NCBI GenBank assembly: GCA_017460915.1
Contig: JAFUAA010000014.1
Location: 1 to 55,716, forward strand
Origin: Bacteroidales bacterium
GTDB taxonomy: Bacteria; Bacteroidota; Bacteroidia; Bacteroidales; F082
Direction: 5' to 3'
DNA length: 55,716 nucleotides
The translations under genes were made by a program, and so were the position numbers. Below are positions 15,410-25,405 of this stretch, piece by piece. Position 1 is the first letter of the stretch, and the number at the start of each line of letters is the position of its first letter. The notes beneath the pieces are model-generated. The model saw only the letters and a list, made by a program, of their open reading frames with translations. It had not been told where the DNA came from and did no database searches.

Positions 15410-18400
15410 ATGTCTGCACCAAACAAATTGATAGAAAAGATAGAAGGCTTCACGCGGAAATACTACCTTAACCGCTTGATACAAGGCGTGTTGGTGGGTG
15501 CCGTGCTGTGGATTGTCTTCTACCTGCTCATCAACGGGCTGGAGTATTTCTCATGGTTTCCGCCCAAGGGACGTTTCGTGTTGTTCCTGTTTTTGCTGGC
15601 AGGTAGCGCTTTTGTTGCGGTGTATTATTTCCTCATCCCGCTCATCAACCTCATTCGATTCCGCAAGAAGATGTCTGTGGAGCAAGCCTCGACGCTCATC
15701 GGAAAGTTTTTCCCTGAAATCAAGGACAAACTGCTGAATACCATACAATTGAGTAAGCTGATGGAGGACTCTAAGAATAATGTCGGCCCTTCGATAGGCT
15801 CAGGAACCTTGGATGACAACGCTTTATTGGCCGCCACCATCGAGCAGCGCAGTGCACGCCTCTCCCCTATCCGTTTCTCTGATGCCGTCGACTTGCGCGG
15901 CAACCTGAAATATCTGGGCATTTTTTTCGGCCTACTCCTTTTATTAATATTGCTGATGGTGTTCCTGCCTTCGTTTGCCGTGCAACCCACGCAGCGCATC
16001 GTCAACTACGAGCAGCATTTCGAGAAGCCCCTCCCCTATCAAGTCGAGTTTTCGCAAGATGAAATCGAGACCACCCAAGGCGCGGAGGTGAAATTCAACA
16101 TCCACGTCATCGGCGACCGCATCCCGGACGCCTTCTATGTGAAAAGCGAGCTGGGGCAGCAACTGATGACCAAAGTCTCCACCAACGATTTCAGCTACAC
16201 GTTCAAAAACCTCTACAAAGATTTGGATTTCAACGTGATGGGAGGTGAATACAACAGTCAGCCCATCCACATCACGGTGCACCCCAACCCTACCCTACTC
16301 TCCTATCGCTGCGAGATGCACTATCCAGCCTATCTACACCGCGCCGCCGAGACGATGGAAGGCAAGACCCGCCTCTTCGTCCCGCAAGGCACGCGCCTGA
16401 TTTTCAACTTCGTGACTCGCGACACCGAGCAACTGCAAATCCTCAAAGATTCGACGCTGACCGATTTGGGAAAAACCAATGATGTTTTTGAATACCAATT
16501 CGTTGCCTCCAACTCCACCCAGTTCGATGCCAAGGTGCAAAACACGTGGAACGCCACCATCGACCCACTGCGGTTTTCTGTGGATGTGCTACCCGATGCC
16601 TATCCCGACATCCGCGTGGAGTCGTTCGACGAGCAACTTTCCACGGATGTGTATTTCTCGGGTCTCGTCACCGACGATTATGGCTTCAGCCGCCTGACCT
16701 TCAACTGCACAGTGAAGGAGCCCATCGAAAAGAACATCGTCAAATCCGTGCCCATCGACTTGAAGCAAACCCGAACCTCATTTTTCTACCAGTTCAATAT
16801 GGACAGTCTCGGCATCATGCCCGGACAGAATATGGAGGTCTACTTCGAGATTTGGGACAACGACGGTTTCCACGGCCCGAAGTCGAAGCGTTCCGAGACT
16901 TTCACTTACTATAAACCCTCCGAGGCCGCCTTGGACAGCATCGCCAACCAAGAGTCGGAAGACATTATGGAACGCCTTTCGGAGAAGTCGCAAGAGGCTG
17001 ACAAACTGCAAGATGAAATCGAGAAGATGTTGCAAGACCTCATCCAGAAGAAGGATTTGGACTGGTCCGACAAAGAGAAGATGAAAGAGCTGATGGAGAA
17101 GCAGAAAGAGATTCAGGACGAATGGAACAAGCTGCAGGAAGAGCAGGAGAAACTGTCCGATTTCATGAAGGAACACGACATCGCCAACGAAGACCTCATC
17201 AAGAAGCAAGAACAGATAAATAAGTTGTTCGATGAAGTCATCCCCGAGGAGCTTCAGAAGATGATGGAGCAAATCGACAAGCTGCTTGAGGAAATGCCGC
17301 GTGAGCAGATGCAACAGACCATGCAGGACATCAAGAAAAACAACCAGAAGATGCAGGAGCTGCTCGACCGCAACCTAGCGCTTTTGGAACAACTGAAGAT
17401 GGAGAAAGACCTCAACGACTTGGCCAACAAGTTGGATCAACTCGGCGAGGAACTGCAAAAGCAAAACACTGAAAATCAGAATAAAGAAGCAGGGGAGGAG
17501 AGTGACCAAAAATCGGCCGAGGAAGCCAAGGAGGAATTCGACAAGATGATGGACGAACTCGACCAACTGCTGGAGAAAAACCAAGAACTGCAAGACCCAT
17601 TCAACCTCGAAAAAGACGAGGAAATGGAGCAGAGCATTGACCAGAACCTTCAAGACGCCATGCAGAATGAGCAGAATGGCGAACAACAGCAATCGCAACA
17701 AAACAAGAACGAAGCCGGGCAAAAGATGAAGCAGATGGCCAACCAAATGATGATGCAGATGCAGATGGCTGGCATGGAACAGATGGCCGAAGACGCCCAT
17801 TTGGTGCGCATTCTGCTCGAAAACGTGGTGCACGCCTCGCACGAGCAAGAAGCGCTGATGATTGAAATCGGAGCGCTGCGCACCGACGACCCTTCACTAA
17901 CCGAAAAAATCATCCACCAAAAGGATGTGGCCGACAACTTCAACATGGTCCGCGACTCGTTGCGCAGCATGGCCATGCGCCAGCCAATGATCATGAACTA
18001 CATCTTCGATGAGCTGCACATCATCGAAAACCAGACCCAAAACGCAATGAAACAACTCAACGACTTGAAGCTGTCGCAAGCCACCCGCCACCAACAAACC
18101 GCCATGATGTCGATGAACAACCTGGCGCTAATGCTGGCCGAGTCGCTGGAGGACATGGAAAACAGCATGGAAGCGATGGGCATGCCCATGCCCAACAGCA
18201 AGCCAAAGCCCGGACAAGGAAGCCAAAGCTTGAAGAACATGCAGCAGATGCAACAGCAACTCAGCGAACAGCTGAAGCAAATGCAACAGCAAATGGAGCA
18301 GGGGCAACAAACGCCCAACTCGATGAGCGAAGAGTTTGCCCGCATGGCCGCCGAACAGGAAATGTTGCGCCAAGGCATGCAACAGATGCTCAACGACATG

Positions 18401-18751
18401 AAGGAAAACGGACAAATCGGCGACGACGGCATGAACGAAATCATTAAGGACATGGAAAAACTGGAAGAGGAACTGGTGAACAAGAAAACCAACCGACAGA
18501 TGATTGAACGCAGCCAAAGAATCGAGTCGAGAATGCTGGAGTCACAGAAAGCGCAGGAGAAGCGCGAACAGGAGGAGAAACGCAAGTCCAACGAGTATAA
18601 AGGTTCGCAATTCGAGCGAAAGATAGACGAATATCTCTATGAGCAAACGCTCAAGAAAAACCAGGAGTTCCTGAGAAGTAACCCCATCGAATACGCTCCT
18701 TATTACCAGAACAAAATCAACGAGTATTACTTGAAGAAAAACACGCACTAA
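15410..18751 (+). CDS. DUF4175-family membrane protein with long coiled coil
   Basis: A 1113-residue protein. Two N-terminal helices (about 24-45 and 57-80) and one near 170-195, then a beta-rich periplasmic-type region to about 520 and a very long charged coiled coil, followed by a Met/Gln-rich segment (KQMQQQMEQGQQTPNSMS) and a basic tail. This layout matches the DUF4175 family of Bacteroidetes, whose function is unknown. The next genes are ybeY (1 bp away) and mnmG, a conserved order, so expression with translation-related genes is likely. A single arm of the CTTCGACAGGCTCAGG repeat is carried in frame at 15785-15808. Start chosen at ATG 15410 rather than TTG 15404. Confidence 0.82.
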   Translation: MSAPNKLIEKIEGFTRKYYLNRLIQGVLVGAVLWIVFYLLINGLEYFSWFPPKGRFVLFLFLLAGSAFVAVYYFLIPLINLIRFRKKMSVEQASTLIGKFFPEIKDKLLNTIQLSKLMEDSKNNVGPSIGSGTLDDNALLAATIEQRSARLSPIRFSDAVDLRGNLKYLGIFFGLLLLLILLMVFLPSFAVQPTQRIVNYEQHFEKPLPYQVEFSQDEIETTQGAEVKFNIHVIGDRIPDAFYVKSELGQQLMTKVSTNDFSYTFKNLYKDLDFNVMGGEYNSQPIHITVHPNPTLLSYRCEMHYPAYLHRAAETMEGKTRLFVPQGTRLIFNFVTRDTEQLQILKDSTLTDLGKTNDVFEYQFVASNSTQFDAKVQNTWNATIDPLRFSVDVLPDAYPDIRVESFDEQLSTDVYFSGLVTDDYGFSRLTFNCTVKEPIEKNIVKSVPIDLKQTRTSFFYQFNMDSLGIMPGQNMEVYFEIWDNDGFHGPKSKRSETFTYYKPSEAALDSIANQESEDIMERLSEKSQEADKLQDEIEKMLQDLIQKKDLDWSDKEKMKELMEKQKEIQDEWNKLQEEQEKLSDFMKEHDIANEDLIKKQEQINKLFDEVIPEELQKMMEQIDKLLEEMPREQMQQTMQDIKKNNQKMQELLDRNLALLEQLKMEKDLNDLANKLDQLGEELQKQNTENQNKEAGEESDQKSAEEAKEEFDKMMDELDQLLEKNQELQDPFNLEKDEEMEQSIDQNLQDAMQNEQNGEQQQSQQNKNEAGQKMKQMANQMMMQMQMAGMEQMAEDAHLVRILLENVVHASHEQEALMIEIGALRTDDPSLTEKIIHQKDVADNFNMVRDSLRSMAMRQPMIMNYIFDELHIIENQTQNAMKQLNDLKLSQATRHQQTAMMSMNNLALMLAESLEDMENSMEAMGMPMPNSKPKPGQGSQSLKNMQQMQQQLSEQLKQMQQQMEQGQQTPNSMSEEFARMAAEQEMLRQGMQQMLNDMKENGQIGDDGMNEIIKDMEKLEEELVNKKTNRQMIERSQRIESRMLESQKAQEKREQEEKRKSNEYKGSQFERKIDEYLYEQTLKKNQEFLRSNPIEYAPYYQNKINEYYLKKNTH
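15785..15808 (+). repeat. Single arm of the CTTCGACAGGCTCAGG repeat in coding sequence
   Basis: GGCCCTTCGATAGGCTCAGG then AACC matches the left arm at 11617-11640 with two differences. No second arm follows, so it is a half element translated as GPSIGSGTL in the DUF4175 protein. Confidence 0.65.
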
Positions 18752-18752
18752 G

Positions 18753-19184
18753 ATGATTAGATTCAGCACATTGGATGTGGAGATGCCACCTATCGAACCA
18801 CAGCGCGACAAGTATTGGATTATCGCCGTGGCCGAAGGCTATGGCAAGTCGGTAGGGGAGTTGTACTACTATTTCTGTAGCGATGACAAGTTGTTGGAAA
18901 TCAACAAGGAGCGTCTCGGACACGATTTCTACACCGACATTGTGACTTTTCCGCTGACCGATTGCGAAACCGTACTTTCGAGCGAGTTCTGCATCAGCGT
19001 CGACCGCATCAAGGAGAATGCAAAGACCTTTGGAAAGACTTATGAGAGCGAATTGCACCGCGTCATGATTCATGGCGTGCTGCATCTCATCGGCTTCGAT
19101 GACCATACTGATGAAGACGAAAAAACAATGCGTGAGAAAGAGGATGAAGCATTGAAATTATTGAATATCAATCTATTAAAGTGA
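18753..19184 (+). CDS. ybeY: rRNA maturation endoribonuclease YbeY
   Basis: A 143-residue protein with the zinc motif HGVLHLIGFDDHTDED (three histidines) near residues 108-123 and the upstream DFYTDIVTFPL segment. YbeY is a single-strand endoribonuclease acting in 16S rRNA 3'-end processing and ribosome quality control. It starts 1 bp after the DUF4175 stop and is followed after 28 bp by mnmG. Confidence 0.95.
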   Translation: MIRFSTLDVEMPPIEPQRDKYWIIAVAEGYGKSVGELYYYFCSDDKLLEINKERLGHDFYTDIVTFPLTDCETVLSSEFCISVDRIKENAKTFGKTYESELHRVMIHGVLHLIGFDDHTDEDEKTMREKEDEALKLLNINLLK

Positions 19185-19185
19185 T

Positions 19186-19201
19186 TGTTTCCCGTGAAAC
19201 A
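19186..19201. promoter_or_regulatory. parS-like site (15 of 16 match)
   Basis: TGTTTCCCGTGAAACA differs from the ParB-binding consensus TGTTTCACGTGAAACA at one position. It lies in the 28-bp gap between ybeY and mnmG. mnmG (gidA) is near the origin in many bacteria, which makes a centromere role plausible. Confidence 0.6.
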
Positions 19202-19212
19202 CCCAAGATAAA

Positions 19213-21087
19213 ATGTATTTTGAACCTTATGATATCATCGTTGTTGGAGCCGGTCACGCCGGATGTGAGGCCGCTGCCGCTGCTTCCAATATGGGTAGCA
19301 AGGTGTTGCTCATCACCATGGACTTGCGCCTGATGGCTTCCATGTCGTGCAATCCCGCCATGGGCGGCATCGCCAAGGGACAAATCGTGCGCGAAATCGA
19401 CGCCATGGGCGGCTATTCGGGCGTCGTCTCCGACCGCACGATGATCCAGTTCCGAATGCTCAACAAGTCGAAAGGTCCCGCTATGTGGAGTCCACGATGC
19501 CAAAGCGACAAGATGATGTTTTCGGCCGAATGGCGCAGTCTTTTGGAGAAAACACCCCATCTGGATTTCTGGCAAGATACGGTGACAGGACTGATTATCA
19601 AAGGCGACCAGGTGAAGGGCGTGAAAACGATGATGGGTGGCGAAATCGGAAGCAAAGCCGTCATCCTCACCAACGGTACTTTTTTAAACGGATTGATACA
19701 TATCGGTGAACAGCATTTTTCGGGAGGTAGAATGGGCGAGGTGGCAGTACATGGATTCACCGAACAACTGAAAGAAATAGGTTTTGAAGCCAAACGACTA
19801 AAAACCGGTACGCCAGTACGCATCGACGGAAGAACCATCGATTTCAGCAAACTCATCGAGCAAAAAGGCGACGACGAAGTGGTCGGGTTTTCGTACACCG
19901 AACCCTTCAGGATCACCAAGCAAAGGAGCTGCTGGATAGCGCACACCTCGCTAAAAGTACACGAAACGCTACGGAAAGGATTCAAGCATTCTCCTATGTT
20001 CAATGGCAGAATCCAAGGCGTTGGACCGAGATATTGCCCAAGCATCGAGGACAAGATTGAGCGTTTTGCAGGTAAGGATTCACACCAACTCTTTGTGGAA
20101 CCCGAAGGCTGGACCACCGAAGAGTATTATCTCAACGGTTTCAGTTCGTCTTTGCCAGATTATATCCAATATGAAGCTCTTCGACAAATCGAAGGCTTCG
20201 AAAATGCCAAGATTTTCCGCCCAGGATATGCCATCGAATATGATTACTTTCCACCCGAACAATTGCATCACTCGCTTGAGACAAGACTGATACACGGTCT
20301 TTATTTCGCTGGACAAATCAATGGAACAACGGGCTATGAAGAAGCCGCTTGTCAAGGGATGATGGCGGGAATCAACGCAAGCTTGATGCTGAAAGACGAA
20401 AAGCCACTGGTTTTGTCACGTTCAGAGGCCTATATCGGGGTTTTGATTGACGATTTGATCACGAAAGGTGTCGACGAACCTTATAGAATGTTTACGAGTA
20501 GGGCGGAATACCGCATCTTACTGAGGCAAGACAATGCCGACACGCGCCTAACAGAAATGTCGCACAAATTAGGATTGGCCAAAGACGAACGCTATCAACA
20601 TTACTCGAGAAAAAAAGAAAAGGTCGCCGAAATCATGGAGTTTCTACAAGAAAACCACGTCTACCCCGATCAAATCAATGGGTTATTGGAAGAAAAGGGA
20701 AGCTCAGCCATTGACCAAAAAACGCGGATGAGCTATATATTGCTCAGACCACAACTCGATTTGTTTGACTTGGTCAAACATGTTGAATCACTTGCAGAAC
20801 GCTATGACACCACTGACCGATTTATAAGAGAATGTCTCGAAGAAGCGGAAATCCTCATCAAATACGACAGTTATATCCAAAAAGAGAATGAGCTTGCCGA
20901 CAAATTAAATCGGCTGGAGAACGTAAAACTGCCATCGGATTTCGATTTCCAAAGTTTACAATCCCTGTCGTATGAGTCAAGAGAAAAATTGAACCAATAC
21001 AAACCCGAAACCTTGGGACAAGCCTCAAGGATAAGCGGGATTTCGCCAGCCGATATCAACGTATTGGCCATATTCTTAGGTAGATAG
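19213..21087 (+). CDS. mnmG: tRNA U34 carboxymethylaminomethyl synthesis enzyme MnmG
   Basis: A 624-residue FAD protein of normal family length: dinucleotide motif VVGAGHAGCEAA near residue 9, CNPAMGGIAKGQIVREIDA, the GTPVRIDGRTIDFS segment, AGQINGTTGYEEAACQG, and the C-terminal helical domain ending SPADINVLAIFLGR. With MnmE it makes the cmnm5U34 modification on tRNAs reading NNA/NNG codons. The gene is flanked on both sides by parS-like sites. Confidence 0.97.
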   Translation: MYFEPYDIIVVGAGHAGCEAAAAASNMGSKVLLITMDLRLMASMSCNPAMGGIAKGQIVREIDAMGGYSGVVSDRTMIQFRMLNKSKGPAMWSPRCQSDKMMFSAEWRSLLEKTPHLDFWQDTVTGLIIKGDQVKGVKTMMGGEIGSKAVILTNGTFLNGLIHIGEQHFSGGRMGEVAVHGFTEQLKEIGFEAKRLKTGTPVRIDGRTIDFSKLIEQKGDDEVVGFSYTEPFRITKQRSCWIAHTSLKVHETLRKGFKHSPMFNGRIQGVGPRYCPSIEDKIERFAGKDSHQLFVEPEGWTTEEYYLNGFSSSLPDYIQYEALRQIEGFENAKIFRPGYAIEYDYFPPEQLHHSLETRLIHGLYFAGQINGTTGYEEAACQGMMAGINASLMLKDEKPLVLSRSEAYIGVLIDDLITKGVDEPYRMFTSRAEYRILLRQDNADTRLTEMSHKLGLAKDERYQHYSRKKEKVAEIMEFLQENHVYPDQINGLLEEKGSSAIDQKTRMSYILLRPQLDLFDLVKHVESLAERYDTTDRFIRECLEEAEILIKYDSYIQKENELADKLNRLENVKLPSDFDFQSLQSLSYESREKLNQYKPETLGQASRISGISPADINVLAIFLGR

Positions 21088-21092
21088 AAAAA

Positions 21093-21108
21093 TGTTCCAC
21101 ATGAAACA
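21093..21108. promoter_or_regulatory. parS-like site (14 of 16 match)
   Basis: TGTTCCACATGAAACA, five bases after the mnmG stop, differs from TGTTTCACGTGAAACA at positions 5 and 9; position 5 is variable in known sites. It pairs with the site at 19186-19201, about 1.9 kb away. Confidence 0.5.
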
Positions 21109-21116
21109 CAACAAAA

Positions 21117-21995
21117 ATGAACAATAAATGTCCATGGTGCGAATCTGACAAAGCACAAATCAACCTATGGCTGAAAGATGAATTCCTCAGCCACGAAGAC
21201 TTCCATATATGCGAATGCCTAGGCTGTGGGTTGCTCTACACAATGCCCCGCCCAAACAAAGACAAAATTGGAGCATACTACAAGTCAGAAGAATACTACA
21301 GCCACCAAGAAAACAAAAAGGGTTTCATACCAAAAATCTATGAAACGGTAAAATCCTTCAACCTGAAGAACAAATACAAAATGGCAACTGCGGAGAAAAC
21401 ACAAGGAAAACTGCTTGACATAGGATGCGGGGTAGGTGATTTCATCCACACCGCAGAACAAAAAGGCTGGGAGTGCTTGGGCGTAGAACCCTCAGAGGAC
21501 GCAAGAAACATCGCAAAGACAAGGATTAATGCCAATATCATTGAAAGCGAGGAATTGGAACAAATACCCAACGAAAGCTTTGATGTCATCACCATGTGGC
21601 ACGTCTTGGAACATGTCGACAATTTAAAATGGCAAGTCGAACAATTACAACGTATTGTCAAACAAAATGGAAGGATAGTCATCGCCGTGCCGAACTACAA
21701 ATCCTACGACGGGCAATTTTACGAAAACCTTTGGGCGGCCTACGATGTGCCTCGACACTTGAGCCACTTCAACAAAAGTACAATAACTAAAATATTCAAA
21801 TCCAATGGATTAGAATTAAAAAAGACCAAAAAACTAACTTGGGATGCATATTACATATCCTATATGAGCGAGCAATATAAGCATCATTCTTTCGCATTAT
21901 TGCGCGGTGCTTATAGAGGTTTCATCTCAAATTGCAAAGCAAGACGGTCAGGAGAATGGTCAAGCATGGTATATGTTTTTGAGAAAAAACAGTAA
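21117..21995 (+). CDS. Class I SAM-dependent methyltransferase with N-terminal Cys cluster
   Basis: A 292-residue protein. The N-terminus has CPWC and CECLGCG, probably a small zinc-binding knuckle. The Rossmann SAM motif is LLDIGCGVGDFI (about residue 98), followed by CLGVEPSEDARN and FDVITMWHVLEHV. Such proteins methylate sugars or small molecules; the Cys cluster is shared with methyltransferases of surface-polysaccharide loci. Substrate unknown. It lies downstream of mnmG and the second parS-like site. Confidence 0.85.
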   Translation: MNNKCPWCESDKAQINLWLKDEFLSHEDFHICECLGCGLLYTMPRPNKDKIGAYYKSEEYYSHQENKKGFIPKIYETVKSFNLKNKYKMATAEKTQGKLLDIGCGVGDFIHTAEQKGWECLGVEPSEDARNIAKTRINANIIESEELEQIPNESFDVITMWHVLEHVDNLKWQVEQLQRIVKQNGRIVIAVPNYKSYDGQFYENLWAAYDVPRHLSHFNKSTITKIFKSNGLELKKTKKLTWDAYYISYMSEQYKHHSFALLRGAYRGFISNCKARRSGEWSSMVYVFEKKQ

Positions 21996-22150
21996 ATCGA
22001 AATTTCGGCCATTTTCGTGCGATTTAAAGCGTTTTGGGACAAAAAAGACAGAAAGCCCATGAAGACAAAAGAAAGCCGTTAAAAACGAAGGAATTGTAAG
22101 TGTCAGTAAATCAACGAATAAATGCCGATGTACAAAAAGTCGGAAGAAAA

Positions 22151-25135
22151 ATGAAACACAAAAGGAAAAAACGTACAGGAAACCTCCTCATACTATCAGG
22201 TCTTGCCTTACTCATGGCCGCAAGCCTGTTTTTCCGTTTTTCCTTGAACGAAAAGTCCATCAGCAAAAAACTACAACGGTCAATATTAAGCATTGACCGA
22301 GAGATACAACAACTCATAGACAAAGGGCTCAATCACGACGAGCTGGAAAAAACGCACACCGGACTTTTTGTGTATATGAACGACACCTTAGTGTTTTGGA
22401 ACCGCAACGATGCCAGCCCAAGGCTGATGAAACGCAAGGTCGAAATAGGACACGACACCATTTGCCATTTACTTTCGGCCGACTACTACGTGAAATCACA
22501 CCAAAACGGCTCGATGAATTACATCGTCTTCAGAACACTGAACACGAATTACCAAATTGAGAATCGCTATTTCGAAACAAGCTGCAGAAGCATACCAAGG
22601 TTCGTCAAGGCGAAAGTCGAATTCGAAAATGCCCTTGACGGAGAGCCCATTGTAAACACAAAAGGAAAGCTGCTCACAAGATGCAATATCGTCGGACAGC
22701 CAACTATAAGGAAACCCTTCAACTATTGGTGGATACCCATAGCTTTGCTCATCATCAGCGGAGCATTAATAAGAATAAGAAAAACCGAAAAGAAAAGCCG
22801 CAATCTGCACATTGAAAGCGGCTTAGGTGGCATCTTACTTGGTGCCATCATCGCAACCTATGTTTACCACAGAATCGAGACCAAACGCGAAAACCAGAAC
22901 ATGATTGCCACCGCTGAAAGCTTATTAAAGAAAAGAGACGAAAACTTTGAGGCCTCGTATAAACTCTTTGCCGACAAAATCAAGGAGGATACCATCTTCC
23001 GCGAAATGCTGTTCTCCGAAAGCAATGTTCTCGCCGACGTTGTCATGGGATACGCGAAAGAACTTCTCTTCGACGAAACGATGAAAGGCTACGTCACATC
23101 GCTCACCGTTTGTGCGCCAAAGGAGGAAATCACCATCCAACCTGAAGGGTATGACACCGATTGCGACAACTACTTCCTCGAAAAACTAGCCAACAACAAG
23201 CAAAAAAGGGTAGGGGACGGCCTGTATTTCATTGATTACTACACCCTTGACCCGAATTATTTAGGGAAAACTTGCATTCTATCGGCAGATTCGATGCAGC
23301 AAAAAACGCTCTATTTCGAGTTTTACAAACCCATTGCGCCCGAAGGGTTCAGTTTCCCACAGATGCTTCAGAAAGCCGACAACCAAAATCTGCACGACTA
23401 CTCGGTGGCCAATTTCCGCGACAATATCCTTGTCTACAAATATGGGAAATACATCTATCCCAACTTCCAAAAAAGTCTAAACATCAAAGACCGCGAATTC
23501 ACCTGGGACGCAAACTACAAGCATTATTCCATCAAAGAAAGCGACACCGATGCATTGGTGGTCAGTGCGCCACAAAAAAGCTTCACACAAATCACGGCAC
23601 CTTTTGCACTGTTTTTCCTTTGCCTTGTCGTTCCCTACTTGTTGATTATTTGGCTCATAATACCCAAACAACAACACACGTGGAGAGACCGCACACTGCG
23701 CCAACGCCTACAAAACATCATCCTCATCACCTTGGGCGTTTCGGCCTTTGCCGTGGTACCCTTTTCGCTGTTATTCATGCGGAACATCTACAACCAGAAA
23801 ACCACGGACACACAATTTGAAACCACAAGAACCTTAGCCAACGAAATACAAAACGACATCGACATCGCCCCAACGTTGCGAACTGCATCAAGAGACACAT
23901 GGACTGAAATCCTGCAACACTACGCGGCCAATTTCTTCACCGACTTGAACCTTTACAATTACAACGGAAGGCTCATTGCCACAACTCGTCCAGAGATTCT
24001 CGAAATGCATCTGCAAGCTCCGATAATGAATGCCGAAGCCTATCAAAACATGTACCGCAACAAGGCATTGTATTACACCCACGAGGAGCATCTTGGCAAA
24101 GGGGTCTACGAATCGACATACATCCCATTAAACGACGCAAACGGTAACACACTGGCCTATTTGAACACGCCATATTTCTCAAGTGTCACGGATCTACACA
24201 ACGAGATGCTGAATTTCATCCTCACCTATCTCAACATCATCCTCATCATTCTCGGAATCGCCTTGATTGTCGTCCTTCGGCTGACCAAACGACTGACCGA
24301 ACCGCTGTCCCTGATACAGGCCAATATGCGCGGCGTGAAAATCGACCAAAAGAACGAGCCCATCGAATGGAACAGAAACGACGAAATCGGGGCTTTGGTG
24401 AAGCAATACAACCAACTCATCGTGGAACTAGAAAAGAGCGCCGCCGAGCTGAAACGCACCACGACCGAGTCGGCGTGGCGTGGCGTGGCACGCCAGGTGG
24501 CGCACGAAATCAAGAACTCGCTCACGCCGATGCGCCTCAGCGTGCAACTGCTGCAACGCAAAATGGACAGCGGCAACGCCACGCCTGAACAAATACAGCG
24601 CACTACCCACACCCTGATTGAACAGATAGACGCCCTTTCCGACATCGCCTCCTCCTTCTCGACCTACGCCAAACTGCCCGAAAACCATCCCCAGCCCTTG
24701 GATTTGGCCGAATTGGTGGGCAATGTTGTGAACCTATACAACAACGCCGAAAACATCGAGTTCCATTACGACTACGACAAGGAAAAAGACCACACCTTCA
24801 ACGGCGACAAGACCCACCTCAACAGCGCCGTCAGCAACCTGGTCAAAAACGCCACGCAAGCCATCGGATCGAAGCCTGACGGTCGCATTGATGTGGAGCT
24901 GAAATCAACAGAGACACAGTTCATCATCAGCGTAAAAGACAACGGCAAGGGCATCAAGGAAGAGGACAAGGACCGCATTTTCCTGCCCAATTTCACCACC
25001 AAAACGGGAGGCTCAGGCGTCGGTCTTTCCTTGACTTACAACATCGTCACTTCCGCAGGAGGCACGATTTCATTCGAAAGCCAAGAAGGGGAGGGAGCAA
25101 AGTTTGAAATAGTTTTACCCAAAACAATGGCATAA
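22151..25135 (+). CDS. NtrY-like membrane sensor histidine kinase
   Basis: About 994 residues from ATG 22151 (a GTG 17 codons upstream at 22100 is also possible). An N-terminal helix, paired helices near 195-245, further membrane helices near 480-540 and near 680, then HAMP (LTKRLTEPLSLIQANMRG), an H-box VAHEIKNSLTPMRLS (phospho-His), N-box AVSNLVKNATQAI, and G-boxes VKDNGKGIKEED and GGSGVGLSLTYNIV. The H-box and domain order are those of NtrY-type kinases. No response regulator is encoded beside it, so its partner is elsewhere. Confidence 0.9.
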   Translation: MKHKRKKRTGNLLILSGLALLMAASLFFRFSLNEKSISKKLQRSILSIDREIQQLIDKGLNHDELEKTHTGLFVYMNDTLVFWNRNDASPRLMKRKVEIGHDTICHLLSADYYVKSHQNGSMNYIVFRTLNTNYQIENRYFETSCRSIPRFVKAKVEFENALDGEPIVNTKGKLLTRCNIVGQPTIRKPFNYWWIPIALLIISGALIRIRKTEKKSRNLHIESGLGGILLGAIIATYVYHRIETKRENQNMIATAESLLKKRDENFEASYKLFADKIKEDTIFREMLFSESNVLADVVMGYAKELLFDETMKGYVTSLTVCAPKEEITIQPEGYDTDCDNYFLEKLANNKQKRVGDGLYFIDYYTLDPNYLGKTCILSADSMQQKTLYFEFYKPIAPEGFSFPQMLQKADNQNLHDYSVANFRDNILVYKYGKYIYPNFQKSLNIKDREFTWDANYKHYSIKESDTDALVVSAPQKSFTQITAPFALFFLCLVVPYLLIIWLIIPKQQHTWRDRTLRQRLQNIILITLGVSAFAVVPFSLLFMRNIYNQKTTDTQFETTRTLANEIQNDIDIAPTLRTASRDTWTEILQHYAANFFTDLNLYNYNGRLIATTRPEILEMHLQAPIMNAEAYQNMYRNKALYYTHEEHLGKGVYESTYIPLNDANGNTLAYLNTPYFSSVTDLHNEMLNFILTYLNIILIILGIALIVVLRLTKRLTEPLSLIQANMRGVKIDQKNEPIEWNRNDEIGALVKQYNQLIVELEKSAAELKRTTTESAWRGVARQVAHEIKNSLTPMRLSVQLLQRKMDSGNATPEQIQRTTHTLIEQIDALSDIASSFSTYAKLPENHPQPLDLAELVGNVVNLYNNAENIEFHYDYDKEKDHTFNGDKTHLNSAVSNLVKNATQAIGSKPDGRIDVELKSTETQFIISVKDNGKGIKEEDKDRIFLPNFTTKTGGSGVGLSLTYNIVTSAGGTISFESQEGEGAKFEIVLPKTMA

Positions 25136-25149
25136 TCCAAAGAAATACC

Positions 25150-25157
25150 TAATTTTG
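25150..25157 (+). promoter_or_regulatory. -7 box of the hicBA operon
   Basis: TAATTTTG, 17 bp before the hicB ATG. Confidence 0.6.
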
Positions 25158-25174
25158 CAAACAAAAATCCAACT

Positions 25175-25405
25175 ATGAAGAATCGTACTTATAAAATTAA
25201 CCTCAGAAAAGAAGAAGAGGGTGGCTATACGGTATTTGTTCCATCGTTATCAGGATGCATAACCTATGGTGAGACCGTTGATGAAGCCATTGAAATGGCC
25301 AAGGAAGCCATTGAATTGTATATTGAAGAGCTACAAGATCGCGGGGACTATGTCCCAGATGACAGTAATATGTTGGAATACTCTCTGAATTTGATGGTCG
25401 TATGA
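25175..25405 (+). CDS. hicB: HicB-family antitoxin
   Basis: A 76-residue protein with the HicB partial RNase-H fold: GGYTVFVPSLSGCITYGETVDEAIEMAKEAIELYIEELQ. HicB neutralises the HicA mRNA interferase. It lacks an obvious added C-terminal DNA-binding domain. Its stop overlaps the hicA start (ATGA), the antitoxin-first order. Confidence 0.92.
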   Translation: MKNRTYKINLRKEEEGGYTVFVPSLSGCITYGETVDEAIEMAKEAIELYIEELQDRGDYVPDDSNMLEYSLNLMVV

